Assembly (NCBI RefSeq): GCF_041381155.1
Contig: NC_091142.1
Span: 36,691,604-36,755,603, forward strand
Reading direction: 5' to 3'
DNA: 64,000 nucleotides
DNA from: Argopecten irradians
Taxonomy: Eukaryota; Mollusca; Bivalvia; Pectinida; Pectinidae
A program made the position numbers and the translations under genes. Position 1 is the first letter of the stretch; each line of letters starts with the position of its first letter. The notes under the pieces were generated by a model. The model had not been told where the DNA came from. It did no database searches and was given only the letters and a program-made list of their open reading frames with translations. Below are positions 47,340 through 57,899 of the stretch, piece after piece.

Positions 47340-48298
47340 GTTTAACTGACATAAGACACACTTCATTGAATATTTCTAATCTTTCATATTTGCTTTATAT
47401 TATTTCTTCCACAAAGTTTGCATGTTACAAAAATAATGATTTGTAAAATTAATATATTAACGAATTTCCTCGACATAATCTGGGTAGGAACAACGGGGAA
47501 GCAAAAATAACACTTTTGCTTTATATTTAATCACTTTATTAACCTAGCGCTGCATTGTCTCATTTAAGCGCACAATAGTTAACTTACCTGTGCATTACAA
47601 ATTTTGAAGTAATCGGTGACAACATGTACGTAGGACTGTTGATAGGAGGCGTAACAATGCAATGGTTTAATCGATTGTAGGCTTGGCTGTTGACGCAGCG
47701 TTTACCGCCTCCGTCATTATCTACGACTCATCAGTGCGGGCCTTCCCGTGGGAGACCCTAGTCATTAACCTGTGACCTCATGGGACTCGTAGATATCCAA
47801 TATATATACAAATTCATCCATTGGGCGAAAACTACATCAAACAAATGGTAAAATTAATATTATGCGTCGACACGTAACATATTTTCGTTTGTTTTACCAC
47901 ATTTGTTTCATTTCTCAGCTATACTTCAGCTTACATAAACACCCTGTATACAAGATTTAGAAAAAAAAACACCCTTATCTCATTCTCTTCTTGCATCAGA
48001 ATTTTCACATCATAACAAAATATGTCGGAATACGGATTCTAGATAATAAATACTAATGCAAATTATAAATATATTACATAATCATTTATCTTATATAATA
48101 AGTATTAGCATTTATGTTATTTCAGATTATTTCAACTTCGAGTGTTAGCAGAAAAATGTATGTTGTAGTTTTTCGCATGAGTTTTACACAAAATATAACA
48201 TCTAATTTCGAATGTATATATTATATAATTTATCTATTTGTAAAAAAATGAAAGCAAGTAAAATACGAATACTGCAAAAATCGCAATGAAATAAACCT
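47340..48298. other. Downstream flank of receptor A, no gene seen
   Basis: AT-rich except for 47690-47800, which is more CG-rich and contains a weak inverted pair (ATCTACGACTC and GGGACTCGTAGAT). No tRNA or snRNA could be supported. On the minus strand part of this is likely the 3' untranslated region of receptor A. Confidence 0.4.
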
Positions 48299-51200
48299 TT
48301 AACCTGACCCTGTAGAAGATGCGGTCGACGCACTAAGAGCGACGTTGCTGCTCTGCGTTGCTGGCTGAGAGGAAGTGCTCCTACTAAATCTGCGACTGGC
48401 GTTTTCATATCCCTCCTTTAACAAGACGTATACTCTTTTATTGACTATAAATGCAACGAAAATGAATACCCCCTGACAGCCATTGAGAACAGTTGTTAAA
48501 TAGGAAACGGCAGACAAAGGGAAAAACGCCTCTATCACGGTAAGCAACCATGTTACACCGGTTATAATGAACAATTTGACATATATTGTAAACTGGCGAT
48601 GGTTTTCTTGGTTGCTATCCACGCGGGGTGTAGTGCGTATTTTGTAAGCTGTGATGGAAAAGAAAGCTAAATTTGATAGACAAATTGTGATAATGGGAAG
48701 TAAAAATGTCACTATGAAGGAAATCTTACTTGATATAAAACATTTATCAACTCCGTAACCGGTTGTCTCCCCTCTATGGAAGCCAAGAGTGAAAACGGTA
48801 TTCACAAAGACAATGACGACTGGAAGTCCAAAGGAATATATTATATAGTTCTTTAAGGTTTTGGTTTTGTTATGTAAGGCATGATATCTTCCTATACCAC
48901 TAAACACGCGGAACATATGGAACGAACAGATGCTCATACAGCCAAACACTGACAGCCACAGAACATGTAAAACGATACCAACAACAACACAGAACTCGGA
49001 GTTAACCGGCGACATTAAACCGAACTGGAAGGAGAGTTGTGTGAAGAAGAGAGCGACCACCAGACACATGTTGTTAATACCAGGTATTGACTGTAGGGTC
49101 GGGTTTATCAAATAAACTATAAACGTAAGGAGAAGACATATCATGGACACTATGTTACAGACGAAAGTTAGTATAGAAAGGGCCAGGTCCACATATTCAG
49201 TCGGTGGATCCGAGATAGCCTCAACGTCCTCAACACAGACGCGGACTCTTCCGTGAGACGATCTCTGGAACTTGTCAAACGGAAGAGTCTTCCCGATACT
49301 GTGAATTCTTAGTTCCATTTGTAATGTGTTTATATCATATTCGTCACTTTCCAGCTCAATTTGTCGACACAGCAGAATTTTTGACATATAGACGGACCGG
49401 AAGGTTTGTAGTGGGATGAAACTGTGGTTGGAGAACTTCTGTAGGTAACATGTTTCTTTATATGTGGTTTGTTGTATGATAGATGGTGTTATCATGGCGG
49501 TAAAACTGGTTCTGGCCTTTAGGCCGATAACTCTCTCACTCTCCACAGATATATTCCACATACCAGAAAAACTATCAAGCAACGAATTTTCCGTCAGGAG
49601 ACGTGGTACGTACCCTTTGATGTGAACCGTCATGTGAAGCAACATTTTTACATTTTCTGTATTTATATACGATGACGTCGTTTCACACGGGAAATTAGAC
49701 AGGAGATGAAAAGTGTCCAAAATGAAATCTGTAGTGCCAAATATCTGAGATATATGAAGTTCAATTCCAGTTCTTATTGTTGTAAGAAAAACTAGCGCAT
49801 TAGTCCCGTTTCCATGGAGAATACCTGCTAACTCTAAGGATATTGTGTACCTCAAATTGTTGGTTATGGAGAGAAGTGGAATACATTGTGTTTCATTAAG
49901 AACTTTTCCAGGAAAGCAGCTGGTATTTCGACATTCGTCCTGAAAGTAAAGATTCATAAGTTAAAGTATATAAAATCGTGCGTGTTAAAATAATACGGAC
50001 AATTGATATTTGATTTAAGAAATCTATGGTCTTAATAGATACCTGAGCTTCATGATGTGCGCTGGTAAATAATATCTGTTTATTAGCATGAATCTTACAA
50101 AAATGCATTTCATTTACCTTCTGATAATCGTAAACTTGAGTTTTGCGGCATCGTTCACCGTCCGGCATATCCGACAGGCCTTCATCGTATTCTGCCACGG
50201 AAAATATGGAGCGGAAAGTTATCTGGAACGGAGCAACAGGGCGAGTCGTTTTACCAGGCGAAAAGTCGGATTTTGAGGGTATTTCACCTGCCTTAATGTC
50301 TGGGATTTCAGCTGAATTGCAAACTTCACAAAAAATATTTTTGTATTTCGGATAACTGAATATCCGCGGGAAAAAATGGCATGCTCTTTCATAGTTTACA
50401 TTGTAGTATTGCCATTTTCCAGTTACGTTGCAAGTCGAAATGACGTCAATGACCTCGTGTTCCGGATTACATAGATAGCAATAAAAGTTCTTATAACCTT
50501 TATACGGCAGTAACGTGTTTCCGGCGGCTTCTTCACACGCCCAAGCAACATCCGGGTCATATTGAGGCCAATTTCCGGTTACATTGCACTTTTGGACTAT
50601 TCGCCTTGAATATTTCTTGCATTTCGCACGAGGATATTGGATGTTAAATTTGTCATCACCTCTGTTCATCTTAAACATTATGGTACAATTAAGATATTTG
50701 GATAGATCAATTAAATCTTTGAAAGATGCAATATGGCTGTAGTCTAAATCAGAATAGCACAGAATATCGATGTCAGCTAAAAAGTAATCGTCTTTAGTTG
50801 CTCTTCTTTCAATTTTATCGGTTGGAAATATCTGGTTGACATTTTTGTTACACAAATAGCAGTCAAAACTTTTGTAATTCGTATTTCGAAATTTTTCGAC
50901 CAATGGTAGAAATGAGCTTACGCTTGTTTGGTTTGCCGAAATGCATCGGTTCCGAATCACTGGATGTCCCGCATCATTCCAACAACCGTCTGTCAGGAAT
51001 AATGTCTTAGTTGTCCTCCTTCTCCTTAAAGATTTGGATTTCGCAGCATACATATCAATACATGATGCCGGGTATGTCAAAGAGACATCAAGGCAACATG
51101 GCGTTTGATGTCTGAATAAACAGCTTGATGGTTTACATGAACATTTCCTGACGACGGCCAAAGAGTATCGCAATGGGACAAGTGTTTTGTCACAGAACTG

Positions 51201-52529
51201 GTCGAAAGGTCGGACTGCAAACACTTTGTACGCTAAGTAAGTCACATTTAGGTTGATGTTTACTTTACGTACAATAACACTGCCGTTACTTACGTCATTG
51301 GGCTTCACTTCAGATCGACCATTATGAACCATGTCGCTATGGTGACGGGTGGTCATCGCATGATCACTGTTAGCTTTAGTGTAAAGATGACGTAAATGTT
51401 GATGTCGAATTCTACCTGTCTTGATCATGTAGGAGAAAATGTGACGGCGTGGTCTGCCTATTGAGGATATGTCTTCTTTGATACTGGTGGTAACATCGTA
51501 GAACGTCTCGTTGTCATTGGTGATCCTGTTACACAGATAGCAGAATATGTTTTTGAATGGACGAGTATTTTGTGACGTAGAATGGTACCTACACGCGCGT
51601 TCTAACCCCGCGTCATAAGGGTACCACATACCAGTTGCATTACATTGGTCGATGACGTCATCAGACATATGTTTTGGTGGATTGCACATGTAACAAAACA
51701 CATTTTTATAGTGGTGAAATTCCATGAAGTAGGTTGATTCACATGCCATCTTTATCGACTGATCGAACGTTTTCCAAGATTTGGTAACATTACATGTACG
51801 AATCATTATATCTTTCCGTCCTATTTTAAGCTTGCATGGACGAGCCGGATTCTGCATCGGAGTGTATCTCATACGACACTCTCTATTTCGAGCTAGTTGA
51901 ATGATGTCCTGGTATGTCGATAAGAAATTGAAGTCAGCAAATTTGAGGCAGTCAATATCAAGTATCCAGTTGGTTGTGTTATATTCACCATTGCACGAAG
52001 CGCAATATTTGTTTTTATAACTAACCGGGTAACTCGTCGACGCAACTGGTGGACGAGTAAGAAGTTCTTTCACCGAGTACGTTTTCTCACAGAGTTGTCT
52101 CTCCTTTTTTCCTGTTTCTTCTGGACAAGATGTAACTATTTCATAAGACGGACTTTTCGGCTCCATGTTCTTTGAAAAATACGTTGCATTCAAAATGGTG
52201 GTGTTGATACACGTCAACGGCGGCAGGGCGAAGTATACATCCGGGCAACAGTCACCACGTGACATACAGACGTCATCACAATAACAACTAGGACATATCC
52301 CTGTTTTGTTATAGGATATGTCAGGCACCAATATAGACCTAGCAATCAGCGGGAATTTCGAAATATCACATATATAGTCATATCCACACATCAGCAGAAA
52401 CTGGTGAATGAGGTTGCTGATGGTGCTTATACGCCGTTCTGTATCTGACTCTGGTTTATTTGCTTGTGTTGATATTCTATATGACGTTAATATGATAATT
52501 GTGGTGACTATGTGTTTGTATGAAACCAT
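48299..52529 (-). CDS. Somatomedin-B-like secretin-family GPCR, receptor A (complete)
   Basis: Two coding exons, 52529-50118 and 49939-48299, phase 0: 1350 residues. The start is the ATG at 52529, six bases inside an exon whose acceptor lies at 52536-52537; a signal peptide follows (HIVTTIIILTSY). Residues about 79-107 form a somatomedin-B-like cluster (SCYCDDVCMSRGDCCPD). The rest of the ectodomain to about 800 repeats a module, CNVTGxW..YD....AC followed by YKNxFCYxCN; it has many N-glycosylation sequons and a Lys/Arg-rich RRRRTTK near mid-length. After the intron come a stalk of about 250 residues and a seven-helix domain about 1053-1310 (YVDLALSILTFVCNIVSMIC first helix, GINNMCLVVALFFTQLSFQF, FGCMSICSFHMFRVFSG, GVDKCFISSKISFIVTFLLP, VTWLLTVIEAFFPLS), then a Ser/Thr-rich tail. 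No cleaved GPS motif was found before the first helix. Probably a plasma-membrane receptor of the adhesion/secretin group; the ligand is unknown. Confidence 0.92.
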
Positions 52530-53063
52530 GTTCACCTGAAAATAGAAACGAGAGACTTAATAAGTACATCATGCAATAATTATATATTATTCAAACTATC
52601 TTTAAATCAGTATTTTCATTGGCCTAAAATGTCACGAATTTATAACGTCGCTTCTCATTGATTGAAACAACGGCGTTATGATTCTATCGAAAAATCGAAA
52701 AGAGTTCGCCGATTAATTTTAAAATGATTATCTATAGTTGATTGAATTATAAGGATTAATTATCTTTTTGAGGTTATGGAGATATAAAGGGGAAAATTAG
52801 TGTACTTCCATTATAAACCGCGAAAGACTTTGGTGTTTTAATGTAGCGCTTTGTACCATACATGGTCTACTGATTACACGGAATGTAGGTTGTACAGAAC
52901 GATATATAATCACTCAATCATAAAGGCTCATCTTGTAAAACGTATACATGTATGTATGTACTTTAGAAAACACAAAACGGAAAAAATATGTAATTGCAAT
53001 GTCACTTATGGAGAATTAAGCATAGGAGAGCACGTAAATAAGACTGGAGTTGGTTACTTCCAA

Positions 53064-53290
53064 CACGCGTAAAGGTATTGTAAAAATTAACCTTCACATT
53101 GTAAAATAATGTAACGCGTAAAGGTATTGTAAAATAAACCTTCACATTGTAAAATAATTTAAACGCCTAAGGTATTGTAAAATAAACCTACACATTGTAA
53201 AATAATGTAACGCGTAAGGTATCGTAAAATAAACCTTCACATTGTAAAATAATGTAACACGTCAGGTATTGTAAAATAAACCTTTACATT
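53064..53290. repeat. ~49-bp tandem repeat
   Basis: Five copies of CGCGTAAAGGTATTGTAAAA, TAAACCTTCACATTGTAAAA, TAATGTAA. It lies in the inferred 5' untranslated intron of receptor A, just downstream of its proposed first exon. Confidence 0.9.
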
Positions 53291-53305
53291 TAGAAATGTA
53301 CTTAC

Positions 53306-53524
53306 CAAAAAAACCTGCTCCAGAGTATCAATAAAGATGTCACCGATGACCGAGTACCATTTTAAATCCAACTTCTTTGCTGTTCAGTCCTGTAATTGCT
53401 CGTACACATCGGAACACTTATAGCCGACACGTTTTATGAGCTACAATACGTATTATAACAGTTTGTTTTTGTTTAGTATGTCGCTATTGTCCTGTTACCT
53501 GGCTTGTGACTTGTGGTATTTATA
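53306..53524 (-). promoter_or_regulatory. Candidate promoter and 5' UTR exon of receptor A
   Basis: On the minus strand, TATAAATA at 53524-53517 could be a TATA box with initiation near 53490. The transcript would run to a strong donor, TTTTTTTG|GTAAGTAC, with GT at 53305-53304, and splice to the acceptor TATTTTCAG at 52536-52537 just before the start codon. Each signal is good on its own; the linkage is inference. Confidence 0.5.
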
Positions 53525-54620
53525 CATAGACGCAGATTTATGATTGATGGAAACAAATCTGTCATTATCTCATTAAATGATGTTTCTGATTATAAACAGT
53601 TAACTAACGCTTACACAAAAACTATACATCATGACAAAAACTACCAGTTATTAACATGCAGTTTATTGAGAGTTTAATCAAATCACATGTAGGTCAGGTA
53701 AAATGAAGAACATATATAAGCATTACACCAATCCACTATATACTAAAGAGTCTAGGAACTACAAAAATAGAACCAGACGTTCCTGAACGGCACACGTTTT
53801 TAGTTATATCAATAACATTGAGCGTGTCTGAGTATTGTACAAAACAAAATGATCAAACAATAAAGATAGGGTATCACGATTTACATATAATTTTCAGTTA
53901 TAATATAATCTATTGTCAAAAGATGAAATAAATAAATAGACATTTAGAACCCATGACAACGATAGATACCTCAACATTATTCAAAGATAAATAAAAATAA
54001 ATTAATAAATGTAATACATACATAGATAAATAAATCAATAAATAAATGCATGTCTGTACGGATCTCTCCATACAAAATTTCATTAGTGATAATAAGAAAA
54101 AGTAAACATTAACTTTTTTGCACACAAAAAACATATTACCGATATATGTAAACAGATAATTCTTTATATCATTTAAAGTAAGCATTTTAGTATAGTACAT
54201 AAAAGTAAAGTAAATGCACTGTATCAACCTTATCAACCAAATAGTTCTGATATGATGAAAAGGTTCGATATTATTGGTTTAAGTGACTGGTGTTTGTCAT
54301 GTTTATCAAACTGGAGATAGCAAAGTTAGAGCTCTTGCGTTATTACTCTGCTTTTAATAATTTAAATTTACAATGCTATTTTAAAGAAAATGCGCTATGA
54401 AAAGTAGTCCGAAGTTAAAAGTAACATAAACGATAATGATTATCGCATAATTTTTCCCATTTTGAAACATGCATTAAGTTATGGGATTAATATTTATAAT
54501 TGGTCCTACTAAAGCAATTTCACCAAGTAAGACCAAGAGGCCCATTTGGCCTGTATCACTCCCCTAGTTATTGACAAAACACAGAGTGAGGATTTGCAAT
54601 GTGTTTCATGCGAGTTATTT

Positions 54621-54690
54621 AAGCATTGAATGTCTTTCAGTTGGCATTCATATGGGCTATGAATGCCAACTGAAAGACTTTCAATGCTTA
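54621..54690. repeat. 70-bp palindrome with AAGCATT ends
   Basis: Arms AAGCATTGAATGTCTTTCAG then TTGGCATTCATA and its complement, almost perfect. It shares the AAGCATT/AATGCTT termini with the longer palindrome at 55515-55700. Confidence 0.85.
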
Positions 54691-54763
54691 TATTTACATT
54701 TGGTTACAGTTTTAAAATGAAATCCCAAGGGATTTTGCATTTATAATGAATAGATCTTTCGTT

Positions 54764-55425
54764 ATTGTCAAGAATGGAACAGCCATTTGAACAGCCATTT
54801 TCCGTGATCGCTGACACGACAATTGTGACGTCACGGTCATAATGACGTCATAACAAGCCGCTGTATGGTTAATAGTGTATATTTAAGGAAGCCGGGTTAC
54901 ATACAATTTACACGGGCTCCATTATCATTATACCCTCATAACCTCAACAAAATAAACACCTATTCCTTATATTTACAGTTTTTCAAGTAAATGAATATTA
55001 TTTTTTCACGCGGCAGTTGCATATTTTTATTTAAATACCCATATTTTTTTCTCTCCCGTCATCGTCAACAAATTCGATTGAACAGCTGATTGGAATCGAG
55101 TCATTCATATGTTCCCGCCAAAAGTGGGGTCATGACCCCACGTTGCTACGCCATCGACTATTCACGTAACAATAGAACCGCCGCGCGTGTTGTGCAAACA
55201 TTATACACTGATAATAACAATACTAGAAAGCATGGTTATTGAGTCCATGTCAGTGCAAACTGTAAATATTTACATTTACTTGTCACTTCTACAATATAAA
55301 CTAACCAAGGGAAAGTGAAGAATATGACGGTATAACTGACACCCAAAACATGACCATTATGACGTCACAAATGTTGACGTGGTGACGTCAACTGATCACC
55401 GTCAAAATGGCTGTTCCATCTTGAG
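54764..55425. mobile_element. Foldback element with CRE-like palindromes in its arms
   Basis: Inverted arms of about 85 bp: left GAATGGAACAGCCATTTGAA..GTGATC..TGTGACGTCACGGTCATAAT, right the complement ending AAATGGCTGTTCCATC. Each arm contains two TGACGTCA or near-TGACGTCA sites (about 54829 and 54843; 55362 and 55383). The 480 bp interior is not repetitive and has no gene; it contains a short CG-rich stretch AGAACCGCCGCGCGTG. Confidence 0.75.
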
Positions 55426-55514
55426 TATTAAATCGTTGTTGATAAAACGCTTTACTGGTCTAGCTTAAACAATGTTAATGCAGATATCCTAAAATGAGTT
55501 GATAATGTAAATAT

Positions 55515-55700
55515 AAGCATTAAACTATCTTCCTATGGCATCTATGGTCTATATAGATGCCAGAGCTTTGCAGACAATCATCTTATAATGCGCGCAGACA
55601 ATCATCTCATAATGCGCGCTAGCGCATTATAAGATGATTGTCTGTAAAGATCTGGCATCTATATAGACCATGGATGCCATAGGAAGATAGTTTAATGCTT
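55515..55700. repeat. 186-bp palindrome
   Basis: Arms AAGCATTAAACTATCTTCCT, ATGGCATCTATGGTCTATAT, AGATGCCAGA and AGACAATCATCTTATAATGC, complementary over about 85 bp, around a small direct repeat of AGACAATCATCTYATAATGCGCGC. The right arm is also the start of the duplicated 355 bp unit below. Confidence 0.88.
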
Positions 55701-56375
55701 AAAAAAGAATGCAAACTGCTCTTGTAAAGGTCACATAGTGGGACTGCAGTGAAAATGTAAATAAATAATATTATACTATACCTAGGATACGGGTGTATCA
55801 TAGGTGACAAAGTGGCTGAATAGTGAAGTGACAGCAGTAGAGACATATATTTCCCATATGTTTGGGTATGTAATACAAATTATCCCATGCCTCTCGAATA
55901 AGGATGTATTGCATCACGCAATACAACCTCGTGACGTCATAAAATTAGTATTTTCCCAGTAAAATATTAGCGTTGCTATCAGAAACTATGGTGATTTTAT
56001 TATAATCTATGCAAATAACTGACCATAGATGCCACAGGAAGATAGTTTAATGGTTAAAAAAGAATGCAAACTGCTCTTGGAAAGGTCACATAGTGGGACT
56101 GCAGTGAAAATGTAAATAAACAATATTATACTATACCTAGGATACGGGTGTATCATAGGTGACAAAGTGGCTGAATAGTGAAGTGACAGCAGTAGAGACA
56201 TACATTTCCCATATGTTTGAGTATGTAATACAAATTATTTAATGCCTCTCGAATAAGGATGTATTGCATCACGCAATACAATCTCGTGACGTCATAAAAT
56301 TAGTATTCTCACAGTAAAATATTAGCGTTGCTATCAGAAACTATGGTGATTTTATTATAATCTATGCAAATAACT
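55666..56375. repeat. 355-bp tandem duplication
   Basis: Two adjacent copies, 55666-56020 and 56021-56375, differing at only a handful of sites (for example CCATGGATGCCATAGG against CCATAGATGCCACAGG). Each contains GTATTGCATCACGCAATACA, a short palindrome, and CGTGACGTCATAAAA. Minus-strand frames beginning MSLLLSLHYSATLSP occur in both copies but stop within 75 codons, and I do not call them genes. Confidence 0.95.
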
Positions 56376-57077
56376 GACTTTGCGTTAACAATATCACGCA
56401 TTTTTATTTTTGGAGAACTGACTTGCAGTCGCGGTGTTCGTGGAACTAATTTCAAAACGGCAGAGTATCATACTTGTAAATTTGTAATACCGACGTCGCA
56501 GTATTGTAAAATATTTTAATATTTGACATTCAGATTTGGCCACAGATAACGAGCTTATCCTAATTAATTTACAGAACACCTATACCAAATATCATATAAC
56601 TAGTAACACATGGCTGTTTCCATTATTCCGGTGCCCTTAGGGCGATTATCCCGTTCCGCTGAAAATGTCGCTCATCATAGCCCATCTACATCTCGTTTGT
56701 TGATTTGAAATTACAAAAAATGCACGAACATTATATTGACACATGTACGGCTCGCCCGCCTGTGCACTCAGACTAGAAATGTTTTTGCCGAACAACCAAT
56801 GTGGCATATTGTAAAGGAATTCCCGTTAATCTGCGAGGATCCCCGATATTTAGATCGATCAGCCGAATAAATTATCTATCATTCAGCTCAATTTGGTACA
56901 TGTATTTTAGAACGATGTTTAAATAAATAAAAAAAATAATGAAGCTTTGTGTGATATTTACTCTGACGTTTATTATGTAAAGGGATCGTGCTTATTTGCA
57001 CGAATATTTAGTAAGTCCTTGAGGTAAATGTGCCCCTGTTGTTAACACCACATTTAGACAGATGTTTGTATCCATTG
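56376..57077. other. Intergenic, no gene seen
   Basis: AT-rich sequence without a recognisable repeat boundary or coding frame. Confidence 0.4.
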
Positions 57078-57503
57078 AAGGCCCACTACCTTTCCGAAAC
57101 GGCCTTTAATCTTTAAAATTGGAATGTAAAACAAGATTGAAAATTTTGTAGAGTCGCAAAAGTTATTAGCTTACCAGTAATACTACACCTATGATCAACT
57201 TCTGAATAACTAAATTTAAATAAACTAAATGTTAATTTTCATAACGCGGGTCGTATTATGTTTCCTGCCGTCGTCTTAAATACCGTGCGGTAGTTGACTA
57301 TCACTGCATGCGCCAGACGACAAAACAGCAAACTGAATCTTACCATTAACATAGTTTACGCAGGAAATCTTGCAATTGTTTGGTATTGTAACCTCTTCTT
57401 AGGCCACCGATATACATTTCCTTATGTTATCAATGTTTTAAGAAATTTTTTGTTGTTGTTTTTTTTTTGGGGGGGGGGGGTTTCTGAAAGGAAGTGGGCC
57501 TTT
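57078..57503. mobile_element. MITE, AAGGCCCACTNCCTTTC ends
   Basis: About 426 bp. The left end is AAGGCCCACTACCTTTCCGA; the right end on the opposite strand is AAAGGCCCACTTCCTTTCAG. It includes a T-run followed by a G-run of twelve at about 57460-57480, where base counts may be unreliable. Confidence 0.75.
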
Positions 57504-57662
57504 AACGAAAACGTCCCACGAAAAAGTATAACTAAAATGACTAAATATAACATAAATGAATTCACAATATGATAATGTCACAGAAAAAACGTTTAAATAT
57601 GCATGACATCTAAAGATAATTTAAAGAATTCATATTACGGCAATTTCGTCTTTGCATATTAC

Positions 57663-57812
57663 AGAGTTAGCTCCCTTTTAGAAGGTACGTACCGATTAAT
57701 ACGTCATTACTTTGTGAGCGCAATTCACGCCGTTTTTTCAGAAAAGTTTGACGTTAAGCTCACAAACATATATCGTCACAATCAATACCTACCCGCAAAG
57801 GTAGATAACTCT
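57663..57812. mobile_element. MITE, family 1, copy 2
   Basis: About 150 bp. Ends AGAGTTAGCTCCCTTTTAGA and, inverted, AGAGTTATCTACCTTTGCGG, matching the element at 260-400, with shared internal TTTGTGAGC. It lies less than 90 bp beyond the stop codon of receptor B, so it may fall within that gene's 3' untranslated region. Confidence 0.75.
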
Positions 57813-57899
57813 AAAGCATAGTCAATGTTCTAACTGCGCGTATTTCAGGTTGTATGCTAACTAATGTAAACGTAACGTGATCCGGTACAATAATCTGAG

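Noticed and set aside
53916-54236. 106-codon minus-strand hydrophobic frame
   Set aside because: AT-rich translation dominated by Phe, Tyr, Leu and Ile; no conserved motif and no splice context with receptor A.
55619-56201. Twin minus-strand frames MSLLLSLHYSATLSP.. as a duplicated small gene
   Set aside because: They are identical because the DNA is a recent tandem duplication; the frames differ at their ends and have no supporting signals.
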